From Darksidea phi (Eukaryota; Ascomycota; Dothideomycetes; Pleosporales; Lentitheciaceae): a DNA stretch of 64,000 nt. Where the stretch lies: the NCBI GenBank assembly GCA_030770425.1, contig JASJFT010000241.1:1-64000 (forward strand), read 5' to 3'. Of the stretch, positions 25,200-36,308 are shown in pieces (position 1 is the stretch's first letter; every line of letters begins with the position of its first letter). The translations under genes were made by a program, and so were the position numbers. Under the pieces are notes generated by a model. It had not been told where the DNA came from, searched no databases, and worked only from the letters and a program-made list of their open reading frames with translations.

Positions 25200-25860
25200 T
25201 TAGGCCTCTAGTACCTTTTATACCCCCGAGGTATATCCGTTATAATAGGAAAATATATGAAATTTCTAGAGTAAAAGTCTAGAAATAGGTATCGACGAAT
25301 ATAACGAGTTAGGCTTTTATCAAGCTAGATTATTTATAGTATTATAAATATATTATTATAGTATAGACTTAGTCTATATCTATCTTAAATTAAAAAAAGT
25401 TTATTAAAAAAAGGATTTATACGAAATATAGTAGAAGTTTATATATAATAATAAAGCTATAGAGCTATATATAATAATATTAATATAGTAATATTTTAAA
25501 TATTAAGATAATAAGAAATAATATATACTAATTATATATCTTTACTAATAATTATTTATCTAGTTTTCTAATAGAAGGAACTAGAGTATAATAGACTATC
25601 CGAGTATAGCGATCTAAATCTTTTAAATATTACGGTAAAGTATCCCTAATACTATAGACAAAAGGTACTATCGATAGAACTTCTTAATTATAATAAAAGA
25701 TTATATAAATAAATAATATAGACTAAGTCTATATAGAACATATAGCGATATTCCTATTATCTATCCTTTAGAAGATTAATTAAGAGCGGTACCTTAGGAA
25801 AAGAGCGATATACCTAAATAGTATTAGCCTAGCCGAGTAAAGGGAATTTTCACCTCGACC
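25200..25860. repeat. RIP-degraded dispersed repeat, related to 42003-42560
   Basis: AT-rich, CA/TG-poor tract. Bases about 25421-25530 match about 42003-42155, and about 25527-25695 match about 42375-42560, with differences that are nearly all C to T or G to A in this copy. The other copy has roughly 220 extra bases between the two blocks. An 18-bp motif, TATAGACTTAGTCTATAT, occurs near 25363 and its reverse complement near 25716; these could be terminal inverted repeats of a short element, but the motif is itself palindromic. There is no coding potential. Confidence 0.7.
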
Positions 25861-26186
25861 TGGCTAGGCTAAGCCGTTTACGGATAGATAGTGAATACTT
25901 GATTTCGTACCGGCCGTCGAGATACAGTCGCTTGCAAAACCGGCTTTACCTTTCGTACGTACAAAGATTCTTTAACACCCTTGTCGTACTAGGATATTCT
26001 TACTATAGCTTAACCAATCATCCGCTGTCAAGCCTTGAGGATTCCGAATTAGCTATTCTGCGGAGTTCGACCGGTTTTCGCACTGGGCTTGGCAGGTGTC
26101 TTTCCATGCAATTCAATGCAATTATATCTGACTAATCTGAGTCGTGTCTATTTCCAGCCACACCTCCTTCAGCTAAGGTACCTGCG

Positions 26187-26570
26187 TTAGCAATAGTCCA
26201 TCAATAGTCTATCCAGCATGCCCGAAATGACCTCTTGCCTCTGCTCTCTGTTTCCCACACAATCAACACACCATTCTAGGAACGCACTAAACCCTTGCTC
26301 TGAATTCTCCTTGAATAGCCTCCAGTTACGCTTAATGAAGATCTTTAATTCGGTAAAGACCTTTTCGGGTTGTTCGGGCGAATGCGGCGGTAGGTACATG
26401 AGTTCACCACTCGCATCAGCACACATCTACTCAATCCGTTCGGTATGGTGGAGACTCGTTGTCCATCAGGAGCACGTAGTTCGACTCTAGCCATCTACCG
26501 CAATAGTGAAGCGGCCGTTCGGTGAAGTCAAAGAAAATCACGTGCTTGTGGCTACTATTAGGAAGGCAGG
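26187..26570 (-). pseudogene. Tc1/mariner-type (IS630 superfamily) transposase C-terminal relic
   Basis: On the minus strand, two joined frames give the end of a DDE transposase: YVLLMDNESPPYRTD (for the usual MDNA.PHR block with the second Asp), an in-frame stop, then LMYLPPHSPEQ, the hallmark YLPPYSPxxNP-type motif, and FTELKIFIKRNWRLF. The sequence ends at 26187. The N-terminal half and the first catalytic Asp are not recognised upstream. Unlike the large nest, this relic has ordinary base composition. It is a decayed DNA transposon fragment; the borders are approximate and no terminal inverted repeats were identified. Confidence 0.72.
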
Positions 26571-26634
26571 AAAGATGGCGCCAAAAGTGGGAACGAACAT
26601 GGCGGTCCGCTCGCTAGCAAGGGTGGCCTGAGCC

Positions 26635-27190
26635 ATGGATTCGAGGCACCCATTCCAGCCACGCGATAGAGCTAAGCGATCGCCGTTTGGGCATAACATG
26701 ATGGGGGAACATAGTGCAAAAAGAGAGACGGATAGTCCAGAGTCTGTGGGGCTGAATATACGGACTCGGGTATTTCGTTACAACGAGGACAGGTTCGATG
26801 CCGACAGGATGAATCGGCCGGGAAAGCCCTTTCCCGATTTTCTCGAATCGATAGCAGAAATACGACACGCTGCCGTCCATATGGTTCGGGTGACTGCTGC
26901 CTCAGCCGGAGAATTACCAAGGTGGAATTGGTGAGACCGCTGAAGTGGGCTCAGATGGCGAGACGGGAGAGCAGCCTGGAGGGAGAGAGAAGAGGAAGAA
27001 CTTCGTGCCTCTACACACTAGCACGCAGCCTCATCTGGGGGAGTTTCGGCACACAGATGACGTGCGCAATTTACTCGATCGAAGACCAATGCTCAGGGAG
27101 AACCGGAGGAAAAATCAATATAGCTTTGGAGAAGCAACCCGCAGATATCGACGGCAACGTTCAAGAAACGGTAAGGGGTTTGGGTGAGGC
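26635..27190 (+). CDS. Doubtful hypothetical gene, polar protein
   Basis: An ATG at 26635 opens a 99-codon frame that ends at 26934, and an overlapping frame from about 26925 continues to about 27187 as a strongly polar Arg/Glu/Gly-rich sequence. A GTGAGA donor-like sequence lies at the join, but no convincing branch site or acceptor is seen. No family is recognised. It may be chance, since it lies directly beside the transposase relic. Confidence 0.2.
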
Positions 27191-27291
27191 GCGTCGTGAA
27201 TCTGTTTGAAGGTATTCACGCGAGACGGATACAATTCATCGACCCATTGCTCTGATTCTCCAGGTTTTTTTGGGCATGGTCTTCCAATTGA

Positions 27292-28083
27292 TCAATCCAC
27301 TGCCACTAGGTCATCCAAAATCATGATGGAGGAGATGATCAAGAGGACCATTACAAGGACAACGAGCCAAAGCCCAAACACAAGCCACGCGAGTGCGGTC
27401 CCGACGGTCCCGACGTTCGCTTTAACAACAGTAACGGCGGACATCTCAAGGACAGTTGCTGCGGTTGCTGATGCTGTGTGCTGCCATAGCGTCGACGTGA
27501 GCGCAAAAAGGGTGCCAAGACTGGCGACTGCAAGGCAAGACATGAGGAGCGGGCGGCTAGGGAACGGCTTGACATCGATGTCTGATCCAGTCTCATCGTC
27601 CATCTCCGAATGCCATCCTGGAAACATGCTGAAGAGAATGATGAGGATCAGGGCAAGTCCCCCACTGCCGATACTGCAAAATCCGTTCAGTCGGCGGCTG
27701 CGGGTAATGGGGCAACATGCTTACAACAATCCAGAAAAGACCACATCACTCTTGATTTTCTCAGCCATGTTGACCATACCAAGCGGATCGACGAATCGCT
27801 GTGCGGCCAGTAAGCCTGACATACTGTGGTGACATGACCAAGAGTTGCTATTCTGAGCGGCGCAAAGACCAAAATATCCCACGCGCACCTGGAAATGAGT
27901 GTTTCGGACAGCCTCAAATGCTGAACGTGTGATGTTTTCCCAAGCTCCATTGGGTACACTTGGGGGTTCGTTGGAGTCGATATAGCTAAGTTGGACAAGG
28001 TAGACTCTGTGGCCGATGGCATCAGAGCTTGAACCGGCAAGGAGAATCGCGGTTACGGTTGCAGCAGCCGCGACGACTAGCAT
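27292..28083 (-). CDS. FIG1-like membrane protein (mating, calcium influx and cell fusion family)
   Basis: Exon 1 is 28083-27725 and exon 2 is 27673-27292. The intron 27674-27724 has GTAAGC, a GACTGAAC branch and TTTTGCAG, and gives 246 residues. Four hydrophobic segments lie near residues 1-20, 114-139, 161-183 and 209-238. The first outer loop carries the family motif: GYFGLC at 69-74, with Trp82 and Cys84 after it. In yeast, Fig1 supports low-affinity calcium influx and membrane fusion during mating; filamentous homologues act in sexual development. The first in-frame ATG at 28083 lies inside what looks like the first membrane helix; the frame is open upstream (AYHHV) but lacks ATG, so a short 5' exon may be missed. 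Family assignment rests on the motif and topology. Confidence 0.8.
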
Positions 28084-29405
28084 AGCAACATGATGATAAG
28101 CCAATGCATCTGATGCGGTCAATAGGAATTTGCGGAATGCACGGGGGAATATTGAAGGTACCGAAGCATGAAAGACGGCAAATGCGACTTGTCCTCAAGC
28201 TGGCCATTTGCACCAGCGACTGCCTAGGGTATCGTCCCGTTGCTTGTAGGATCAGCCAAGAAGGGATAACAGAAGTCGCGACACGATACAATCTAGGCTA
28301 TACTAGTCATGCGCTTGCCTTCGAAGGTGCGGGCATGAAATGTTTGAAAGTCGGATTGTTTGACGGCACACTCGCTTTGCTTCCGGGTTTTGCACACTGC
28401 GAAAATTGTGCCCTGCATGCCTTCCCTGTCGTGTTTGGCATGAACTTTGCCTTATTTGTTTTAGCTTCGAACATGATTCTGACCTCTGACTGTACAATTG
28501 CTCAGTGGCGCACTGCCCTATTTCCTCTCTTCTCAGCTCCACCTTGGCACTTCGCATTCCGCACCACATCCGGCATGCTGGCGCGGCCCCCAATCTATCA
28601 GCCCATGCCGCCTTTCTTTTCGGGGCAGCATGCAGCAATCGAAATGGAAGATGATAAGGTGGGATGCGGATTCAGTTCTCCGATCCACCCCAACTAGTTC
28701 ATTAGCGCGCTGCGACCGCCGATACGTCTTTTATTGTTGTGTTTGGCTGCGCACTACTTAGTATTATGGGTTAATAATACCCCCTGTCATGGTACCAAGC
28801 TAGACAAGGGGTTCGGACTCGCTGGCGCTCTTCGGTAGTCAATTGCTTCGCGCCAGAGGCTCACTTTGGACGGGCCAGTTTGGTAATGTATGCAGCCCTT
28901 GGTTGAAAGGCTGAAAATACGCTGTGTGCTAGGGTGTGGGCTTTGGGTGACCCAATGGTCCGTGCTGAGGTACATGGCAGGGGGGTTTTCTTTTTGCTCG
29001 CAACCGTCGTACGGAGCCGTACCTATGATCTACATCCGGGGCGCTCGGCCCGGATATACTTGTACAGCTTGTAAACAACCTGAATCACAGAGCTCGCTCC
29101 GTCACAAAAGGATGTGGCAGGCGTGGGTCAGCCCTCTCCGCTTGTGATGGTAAACAAGCGCTCAATGACCTGCCCATTTCTACCGCATAATCTCGAATAT
29201 AAGGCACAAGCTAGGCCCAGAGAGGAAGGCGGTTGGGGCAAATAGGGTGAGCTGAGTGGGGCAAGCTTACAATCTCAACCCTACGCACGCGCCAAGTCGG
29301 GACCATCCTTCGCCGGAGGAGGCTCCAACGAGTAGCCGCACTTGTTAGCGTTGCCTTTGGTCGAGCCACCTGCCACCATAGAATTTTTGTATTAGAAGTG
29401 TTCCG
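28084..29405. other. Intergenic region between FIG1-like and CorA-like genes
   Basis: Head-to-head spacing of about 1.3 kb. Several short frames overlap without recognisable products, and codon pattern and splice signals do not support a gene. It should contain the promoters of both flanking genes. No clear repeat was seen. Confidence 0.5.
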
Positions 29406-32400
29406 ATGGGAGCCTTCCCAGACGTTGGCGGCGAGATTGCGCAAATCATGCTCCATCAAATGGATGCAAGCACGGTCTCGTCTACTCACGATTGCGATGC
29501 CGGCGCATCTGAGCCTACACGAGCAAACAACTCGCTCGAAGATCTGCTACGAGCCGACAGCCGATTCGAAGCTGACGTCCCCTTGCCTGAATCGCGGCGC
29601 TCCTCAATTGTAGACGGCTCCGTCTCCCATTCATTCCATGGAAGCCCATCGAACGAACCGACTACTGAGAGTCGCCTTCCTTCCCCACGGCTGAATCGCT
29701 CACCAACCCCGAAGGCTCGTAGGGTGAGGATTGAAGTGCCCGAGGATCATGTTATCGAAAAGCCTTCTCCACGGGAAGAGCAACTTGCAGAGCACAACGA
29801 AGAGCCTGAGCCCAATCCGCTTTGGTACAGGTCACAGACTTTCTCCCATCGATATGGCTCTTCCCGTCGGGAACCACTACTCAGCCCTCCCCTCCGCGCG
29901 AGTACTTTGCCGGTTGAACTACCCTCAAGGAGCAGGAGGCTTATCGAGCGACTGCCACGGCAAAGGTTATCAAATACGCCTGCCGTCGAGCAGCGTATTG
30001 CACCTCCAGACCCAGCTTCTAGGTCCAAAAAGTCGGGTCCTTTGGAATCGCCACGGAACCGCAGCAATCAAAGTCCCATTGACGCGAATGCGCCTCTACA
30101 GCCTACCATCGGACCTTTTCCTCCTGACGACGCTACAACAGGACACGAGATTCACAAAGAAAATGCTATTCAAAGCCGAAATGTCCCGATTGCCCGGACT
30201 GCCCATGCAGCAGACGCACGAACGGCAGAGCCCCCCAAACTCCCAGGCCCAGCGCGATCGTCCGCGCAGGCTCGGATCGTTGTTCCTGGTACAACAAGTG
30301 GAACAATTGAGGATAATCCGAACCGCATCCGTCGACGCGGTACTGGTGATACTGACAACTCCTTAGGGCGTCGCTCTATACGTCACGGCTCGGAGATGAC
30401 TTGGGTGAGGAGGCGTGCGCCTAGGGCATCTTCGGCTAAAAAAGTCACCGAAATATTTGCGCCGGATTTCGATTTTCACAACTACGACAAACTTATTGAG
30501 CGCCTGGCCGATCACATGCCACAATTAGTGAATCTTCGCGGAGATGAATGTCGAAGAATCGACAACGGAGCCATATACTGCTACGATACTCTAGAAAGCG
30601 GGGGTCGGCCTCGCTTGCTAGACAGTATTTCCTTCTCAACGTATAGACGCTCTCCCGAATACGTCGCGAGCAGGGTTAGTGGCTTGAAGCCCAACCGGGT
30701 ACGCAACGTCCGATTTCGATATATCTTGGTGGAAGATCTCTCTCCACTTGTTATTAGGTGCCTTGGCTCAACGTTTTGGCTCAATCCAGAATTCTTCGAA
30801 GAACATCTCAACCAAAGCGGCTATCGACCCGACTCCTATAACGACCCACATCCAAAAACTTGGAATACCAATGAAACTCCCAAGGACTATGCCTCAGTGC
30901 GTTGGTTTCGACCAGTGCATAGAACTAGGATTCGGCCGCTTTCGGAACTCGACCGTGAAAGGCTGTTGACCGACCAGGGCGAATTTAAATGGAAGACCAA
31001 TGTAGAAGGTGCAGGATTGCGAGAGGAAGTCGTTACTCTAGAAAATAACATATTCCGCAGGGAATGGCCCGTAGTATCTGACCCTGACGGAGCGATGATG
31101 GAAGACGGAGACAGCACGTTTCCCGTAGGTTGGGAAGAGAAAGTTACTGTTCACGTCTCTCAATATGCAGGCCGACCCCCGACTTTTATCATACTGCTGG
31201 ATCCGCTTCCGTCATTTGCCATCCAATCAGAACCGAGCAAAGGTGAATATGAGTTGGCCAAGAGGACAATTCCCTTTACCCAGGCATACAGCAGGGCTCC
31301 GATGGGCCCGAGATTCGGACTTACGGATGTCTTTGATGGGAATCCGCTGCAAGAAAGAACTATCCGTCAACTTGCTTCCAATCTTGCGTCCACGAATTGC
31401 ACACGAGAAGACTTGACATCATGGCTGTACAGTATCCACGGGGTCAAATCGGATGGTGCCGACATGGACATGATCACAGGTCTCTTGTGGATCATTCATA
31501 GAGACGTCGTTGGCTTTTTACACTTCGTCAGCACGACTTTAGAAGACATAGGACTCCATGCTACTGACGACTACCTGATACAAAAGCGTCTTGCACATTG
31601 GCGTCATCTAATTTCCCGTTTCCAGACGGAGCTACCAGCCATGCGTTCTTCCATCAAGAAATTCTTCGAGTTTGTCGCACAGTATCAACAACTGGATCGT
31701 GCCAAAGACTTCATTCAACGAACATTGGATTTGGTCGACGACCTAATAGAGGAGAATGAAAAGTCATATGCTGCACTGCGAGCAGACATGGCTTTATTAG
31801 AAAGCAAGAGGGCTATCGACCAGGCCGAAAGCGTCGGAAAACTCACAGAGCTTGGCTTCATCTTCATTCCAATATCTTGCATAGCTTCACTTTTCAGCAT
31901 GCAAGTCCAGCCACTCGAATCACCGGCTCCGATCTATTCTTTCTTTGTAGTTGCCATCGCCACTATAGGACTAATCTACATCATTCGACTCACAATCCGA
32001 AGTGCAGTGCTTATCGAATACAAGCGTGAGCTTTCTAGGAAGATCCGTATATATAAGGAACTCCCTCCAGGAACTCCTATACCTACCAGGATTTTCCTCC
32101 TGTACATGACGAAGGATGTCGAATTCCGTAGGCTTCTCCACAAACATATCTGGCGTCCAGTTGGCATCGTAATTTTATTTATCTCTGCTCTAGCCGCACT
32201 GATGTTACCGATAACCTTTCTGTGGACGCGCAACAGACGTATGGACGCCGGGTTCAAGGGAATGTTGACAGTGCTTATCTTCGTATTTGGTGCTGGAGTC
32301 ACCTTTCCCTTCGTCATTTATATACTACGGAAGAATAGGGTTATTTTCAACACATCAGGCAGTGCGCGCGGCCCTGATATCCGTGTCACCTTTGATGGAG

Positions 32401-33380
32401 TCAAAAGCGTCACATCTCGACCGAGGTCGCGCAGTCCAAGCAGCCCCTACTCTGATTCAGAGTCGAAGACCTCAAGAAGGCCTAAAAATGGCTGGCAGCG
32501 AGGACTAATCGCTACTGCGGACTGGCTACTTGGCAGACGAAAAAAGAAATCGGATACGGAGTCCATGAGTGATTATATGTACAGCGACTACACATCCTCA
32601 AGTGCTTCCGCTAGCTCCAGGAGGACAAGACAAACCCGACGGCGCACCAGCTCCTCTTCCTCCTTGAACCTTAATCGAAACGCTCGCGAGCCAAAACCTT
32701 ACACTTACACCCCGGAAAGTATCATGAACAGGGGAGAGAGGAGGATCGTTCCAACGGAGAACCATCCTCATAGGGAGGAAGAATCGGATGAATCTGGGCC
32801 ATTCCGGTTGACAAGACGTCACAGGTCTACCGAAAGCTTCAGTGATGATGATCTGTACGAACGGCTAACGCCGGGCCGAACACCGATACTTGGACAGGCT
32901 TCCGAGCCGGCTACGGAAACTTTCCAAGACGATGCCGTTCCCCACAGCCTTCACAGTGGAAGCTCAGTATCGTCAGCATCATTTGATCCAAATACTGCAA
33001 TCGTACTCTACGACCATGCTGTCACAGCACCTCAACTTGACACCATCGAACGGAGCGCGAAGACCTCGTTATCAATTGATCGGGTCTCGCTGCCTACCCT
33101 CGATCTTTCCGAAGGCTCGCTTGGGAATGACGACATTGGGATAAAGCGATCCAAAGGCAAGGAGAAAGCATTGGAACACGATGCCTACCCTCCATCAGAC
33201 ATTTCCCCCAACAATGCTTTCTACGGCGGGATACTAATTGAAGAAGAAAAAGCAAAGGAACAGGGGCCTCACATCTCTCCCGACAACCCCTCGCCCGCCG
33301 ATTCGAATCGTTTAGCCATCAGCCGACGGCAGTCGCAAGGAAGAAGCGAGCAAATACCTGAGGACAACTATGGACATTGA
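29406..33380 (+). CDS. Large CorA-like membrane protein
   Basis: One uninterrupted frame of 1,324 residues. Residues 1-340 are low-complexity, rich in Ser, Arg and Pro. From about 350 (FAPDFDFHNYDKLIERL) a globular region resembles the cytoplasmic funnel of fungal CorA-like proteins, and a long helical stretch near 700-810 leads to the membrane part. Hydrophobic segments lie near residues 815-837, 845-868, 915-942 and 950-976. CorA channels carry a Gly-Met-Asn motif at the end of the first helix; here the matching place reads SLFSMQV, so the motif is absent. The last 330 residues are Ser/Arg-rich, with clusters such as RRRTSSSSS, and are probably a cytosolic, phosphorylatable tail. Such proteins are sometimes annotated as magnesium transporters; transport has to be doubted without the motif. 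It is much longer than ordinary CorA proteins (300-600 residues). Confidence 0.8.
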   Translation: MGAFPDVGGEIAQIMLHQMDASTVSSTHDCDAGASEPTRANNSLEDLLRADSRFEADVPLPESRRSSIVDGSVSHSFHGSPSNEPTTESRLPSPRLNRSPTPKARRVRIEVPEDHVIEKPSPREEQLAEHNEEPEPNPLWYRSQTFSHRYGSSRREPLLSPPLRASTLPVELPSRSRRLIERLPRQRLSNTPAVEQRIAPPDPASRSKKSGPLESPRNRSNQSPIDANAPLQPTIGPFPPDDATTGHEIHKENAIQSRNVPIARTAHAADARTAEPPKLPGPARSSAQARIVVPGTTSGTIEDNPNRIRRRGTGDTDNSLGRRSIRHGSEMTWVRRRAPRASSAKKVTEIFAPDFDFHNYDKLIERLADHMPQLVNLRGDECRRIDNGAIYCYDTLESGGRPRLLDSISFSTYRRSPEYVASRVSGLKPNRVRNVRFRYILVEDLSPLVIRCLGSTFWLNPEFFEEHLNQSGYRPDSYNDPHPKTWNTNETPKDYASVRWFRPVHRTRIRPLSELDRERLLTDQGEFKWKTNVEGAGLREEVVTLENNIFRREWPVVSDPDGAMMEDGDSTFPVGWEEKVTVHVSQYAGRPPTFIILLDPLPSFAIQSEPSKGEYELAKRTIPFTQAYSRAPMGPRFGLTDVFDGNPLQERTIRQLASNLASTNCTREDLTSWLYSIHGVKSDGADMDMITGLLWIIHRDVVGFLHFVSTTLEDIGLHATDDYLIQKRLAHWRHLISRFQTELPAMRSSIKKFFEFVAQYQQLDRAKDFIQRTLDLVDDLIEENEKSYAALRADMALLESKRAIDQAESVGKLTELGFIFIPISCIASLFSMQVQPLESPAPIYSFFVVAIATIGLIYIIRLTIRSAVLIEYKRELSRKIRIYKELPPGTPIPTRIFLLYMTKDVEFRRLLHKHIWRPVGIVILFISALAALMLPITFLWTRNRRMDAGFKGMLTVLIFVFGAGVTFPFVIYILRKNRVIFNTSGSARGPDIRVTFDGVKSVTSRPRSRSPSSPYSDSESKTSRRPKNGWQRGLIATADWLLGRRKKKSDTESMSDYMYSDYTSSSASASSRRTRQTRRRTSSSSSLNLNRNAREPKPYTYTPESIMNRGERRIVPTENHPHREEESDESGPFRLTRRHRSTESFSDDDLYERLTPGRTPILGQASEPATETFQDDAVPHSLHSGSSVSSASFDPNTAIVLYDHAVTAPQLDTIERSAKTSLSIDRVSLPTLDLSEGSLGNDDIGIKRSKGKEKALEHDAYPPSDISPNNAFYGGILIEEEKAKEQGPHISPDNPSPADSNRLAISRRQSQGRSEQIPEDNYGH

Positions 33381-34443
33381 AGAAATGCCTGACGAATCGC
33401 TATCGTCCGAAGAAAAATATTAATCACGTATTCTCTTCGTAGCTGATGCAAGCTAGACAAGGCAATGTGTCTAAGAGACCTTGCTAGTCCGTGCTATTGT
33501 TGTGCGGTGTTGGTAGTGGATGTAGATTTGATGGAATAGCGGTTGGTCAGTTGCTGCATTTTGAAGAGTAGGGCAAGATGAATCAGTATATGTTCTTATT
33601 CTCGAAGGAGTAATGAACTACAAGCCGTCTAAATAGATATATAAAGCCTGCCGAATTACTTTAAAGTCTTGGTTAACTCTTCTTAGTTTAATAATAAAGT
33701 TTAAGAATTTATTTTTTCAAAGCTTCTTTTTAAACTACTCGTTAGAGGAATAGCTAATATATTTTTAAACGAGTAGTCTATATAAACGAGTAGTCTATCT
33801 CTATTAAGAAATATTAAAAGTTTAATAACTTTATAAATACTAGGTTAATTTAGATAAAAGTAAATTTAATTTAAAGTTCTAAAGTAGTACCTTTAGATAA
33901 AGAGAAAACTACCTAAATTAAACTACTACAAGAATAGTTATTAAGCTTTAAAAAAAAAAAGCTACGTCGCTTAGCTCTAATCCTTCTAAGTTAGTATTAT
34001 TCTTGGAATATATATAGATATAACTCTTTAATTAGGGTAAGCTAAGAGGGCGCGAAGTATTATTAGGCGTCTATAGGTACACGTTACTCTAGACTATAGA
34101 CGGCTTAGTTAGGATTTATAGAAAGATAAATTAGGAAGATTTTCCACCGGGGATTGTAGAAAGGAATAGTGAGGGGGACCGCTAAGTAAGCGGTCCTTGC
34201 CCCCAGGGGCAGGAATTCTACCCCTAACCCGAACCCCAAATACCAGCCCGTACCCGACAAAAGGCTATATTTATCAGGATTAGGGCTAATTCTAAATAAG
34301 ATACGTAGTACCGGGATAATAGCCACGTAGTTAGAAGTTCTACCTACTCTATTTTCTAACTATATAGAAACTGTAATAAAAATCCTTACTAAATAGAGGC
34401 TCTCGTTGCGAGGAGGCGACGGTAGTGGTAAGAACGGGTTAGA
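33381..34443. repeat. AT-rich RIP-like patch with GC-rich hairpin islet
   Basis: Bases about 33,640-34,110 are CA/TG-poor and TA-rich like the nest, and carry a short direct repeat AAACGAGTAGTCTAT (near 33768 and 33783) and a poly-A run. Within it, 34,140-34,260 is suddenly GC-rich, with a perfect hairpin GGACCGC-TAAGTAA-GCGGTCC at 34176-34196 and a second inverted repeat AGGGG...CCCCT just after. No transposon protein could be read. It is probably a solo or truncated repeat between the convergent genes that end at 33380 and 34444. Confidence 0.55.
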
Positions 34444-36308
34444 TCAGACGAGTATTGACCCCGAGATATTACTCTTAGTCCGTCCAGCAGCGTCTTTGAT
34501 ATCGTATCGCCACTTATCCCTTCTGTCCTTAGGGGCGTGACAGTCGGTGACAGTAAATGGGCCAGCAGTTCGTCCGTTTCTTAGGCGCAAGTAGACACTC
34601 TCATTGATTCTCCAGGGTGAGGGCGGGGGTTTCCATCCGCGCTGGGCTATCGCTTGCCCAAACCGTGTAGGAATGTCAGATGCAATGTGGCCTTCCTGCC
34701 TCGCATCGCCCTCTGCACCGTCAGAGAATTCCGAGTCTTCGGTCGGGATATCTTTCGGCTCATCCGCAATAGCGCACTCCCTCTCAGATTCGTTCTCTGA
34801 GTCGTCATCTGCAAGGACCTTATCAGTGGCATATACCGGGAGAACGAAAAGAGACAGTTCCCGAAGATGTCTTCCAGCATGTTTCGCGTAAGCTTTCGTC
34901 GTCGATACGGTCGTCGAACAAAGCGGGCAGGGATATAGCCCACTCTCCGAACTTCGTATCTCAGAGGATTGCAGGACCTTGTCGATTTGGCCCAGAGTCT
35001 GGGTGGAATGATGGCTTAGATAGTGATCCTGCATGCGTTGGCGGTCATCAAAAGGGTCAGGACAGCCGAGGCAACAGGTCCAGGCCTTGCCGTGGCAACC
35101 CTGCTCATGCTGCAGCCATTCGTGGCGGGTAGAATACATTCGACGTCCGAGAGGACAGCTTTCCCACAGACACATGTATGGTTGCAAGTCTAAATATACA
35201 TGCTGCCTAGGGACTATTTAGCGCTTATAATGTCGAAGAACTGAATGTGGACTTACTTCCAGTCTGAGCGGTTCTGGACAATGATTATATCGTAACAGAA
35301 AGGACATTCAAAATGCTCGTCGTAATTTGCATCGGGTGGCAATGGGGGAACACGAAGAGCTGCTGTGTCTGCTACCGAAGTTGCAAAAGATGTCGCCGTG
35401 AAGCCGCCTTCGGATCGATCGTCATCGCCGCCTAGTATGCCGGCACCAACAGCAGAGATCTTCAGCTTGTCTGGCAAAGATGACGCGATCGTGCTCTTGC
35501 CATCTTGCTCTTCAACGGTTAGACCAGCAGCCATTTTATTATGGTGCTCTTCACGGTACTTGAAGTAGCAGCGTCTCCGAGACAAGGCGGTGCCAAGGCG
35601 ACGAGCAAGATTACTAGAAATATGAGGATATTTCGCAGTAACGTGACTTATGTCGTATTGCTCGAAAGGAGTGGTATCGAACGATTTGGAGAAATTGAGC
35701 CATTGGTCGTGCCGGACTGGGTTTCGAATCGCAGCCGAGAGTCTGAGAAGATTGGTGATGGCCTCATTGATGCCTGCTACAATTTGATCCATTTCGGTCT
35801 TATGCTGGAGTTCCTGAGACAGTATCGGTTCAATCTGGGTGCCTTCTTGATCTTCACTGTCGTTTGAATCGCTGTCACTGAATTGTGCCTGATCCCATGG
35901 GGTTCGTATCTCGGACACAATCTCCCATGCTGTGTGATTGTTTTCAGCCAATGTTAACGCTCTCTTTGCACGGCACCTACCATCACAGAGACTCCCTTCC
36001 AAGCCAGACAAGAGCCTCAAGACCTGCTCTCGCAAATGTGAAGCATCACGCAGCCGGTGATCCAAAGACCTTCGCCCGGTATGATGAGCACCTATGTTGC
36101 TAGACCAGATCTTGAAGCGCCCTAACGCGTCGCTGATCGCCCTCGATAACGAGCGATATCTGTACCACGCATCTAACTCCCCAAGCACAACACGGAAGTT
36201 GCGCAAGCAGTCTTTTACTTGTTGGGATATCGATGGTGCGAAATTAGTTGCGGCTATATTTGGAGAGATTGAGATATAGGCCATCTCTGGACAACTGATG
36301 TCGGCCAT
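34444..36308 (-). CDS. Fungal C2H2-type zinc-finger protein
   Basis: Exon 1 is 36308-35257 and exon 2 is 35206-34444. The intron 35207-35256 (GTAAGT to CCCTAG) restores the frame and gives 604 residues with the conserved joint WKQHVYLDLQPYMC. Residues 1-300 are mainly helical with no named domain. The finger region starts at about 334 (ECPFC), continues as YMCLWESC near 363 and SRHEWLQHEQ, then CCLGC, and CPLC near 450 followed by KHAGRHLREL. This arrangement, a CPFC pair followed by a WKKHVYRDLxPYxC block, is common in large lineage-expanded fungal families found with signalling or incompatibility-type proteins. The C-terminus has acidic repeats and a WRINESVYLRLRNG module. It is divergent from the DUF7580 gene, with 372 bp between start codons. 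The function is unknown; nucleic-acid or protein binding is inferred. Confidence 0.85.

Noticed and set aside
27206..27832. 208-codon plus-strand frame
   Set aside because: It is antisense to the FIG1-like gene, whose motif and splice sites are much stronger.
28104..28697. 197-codon plus-strand frame between FIG1-like and CorA-like genes
   Set aside because: Composition is Cys/His/Phe-rich in an irregular way, has no family motif and no splice or promoter support.
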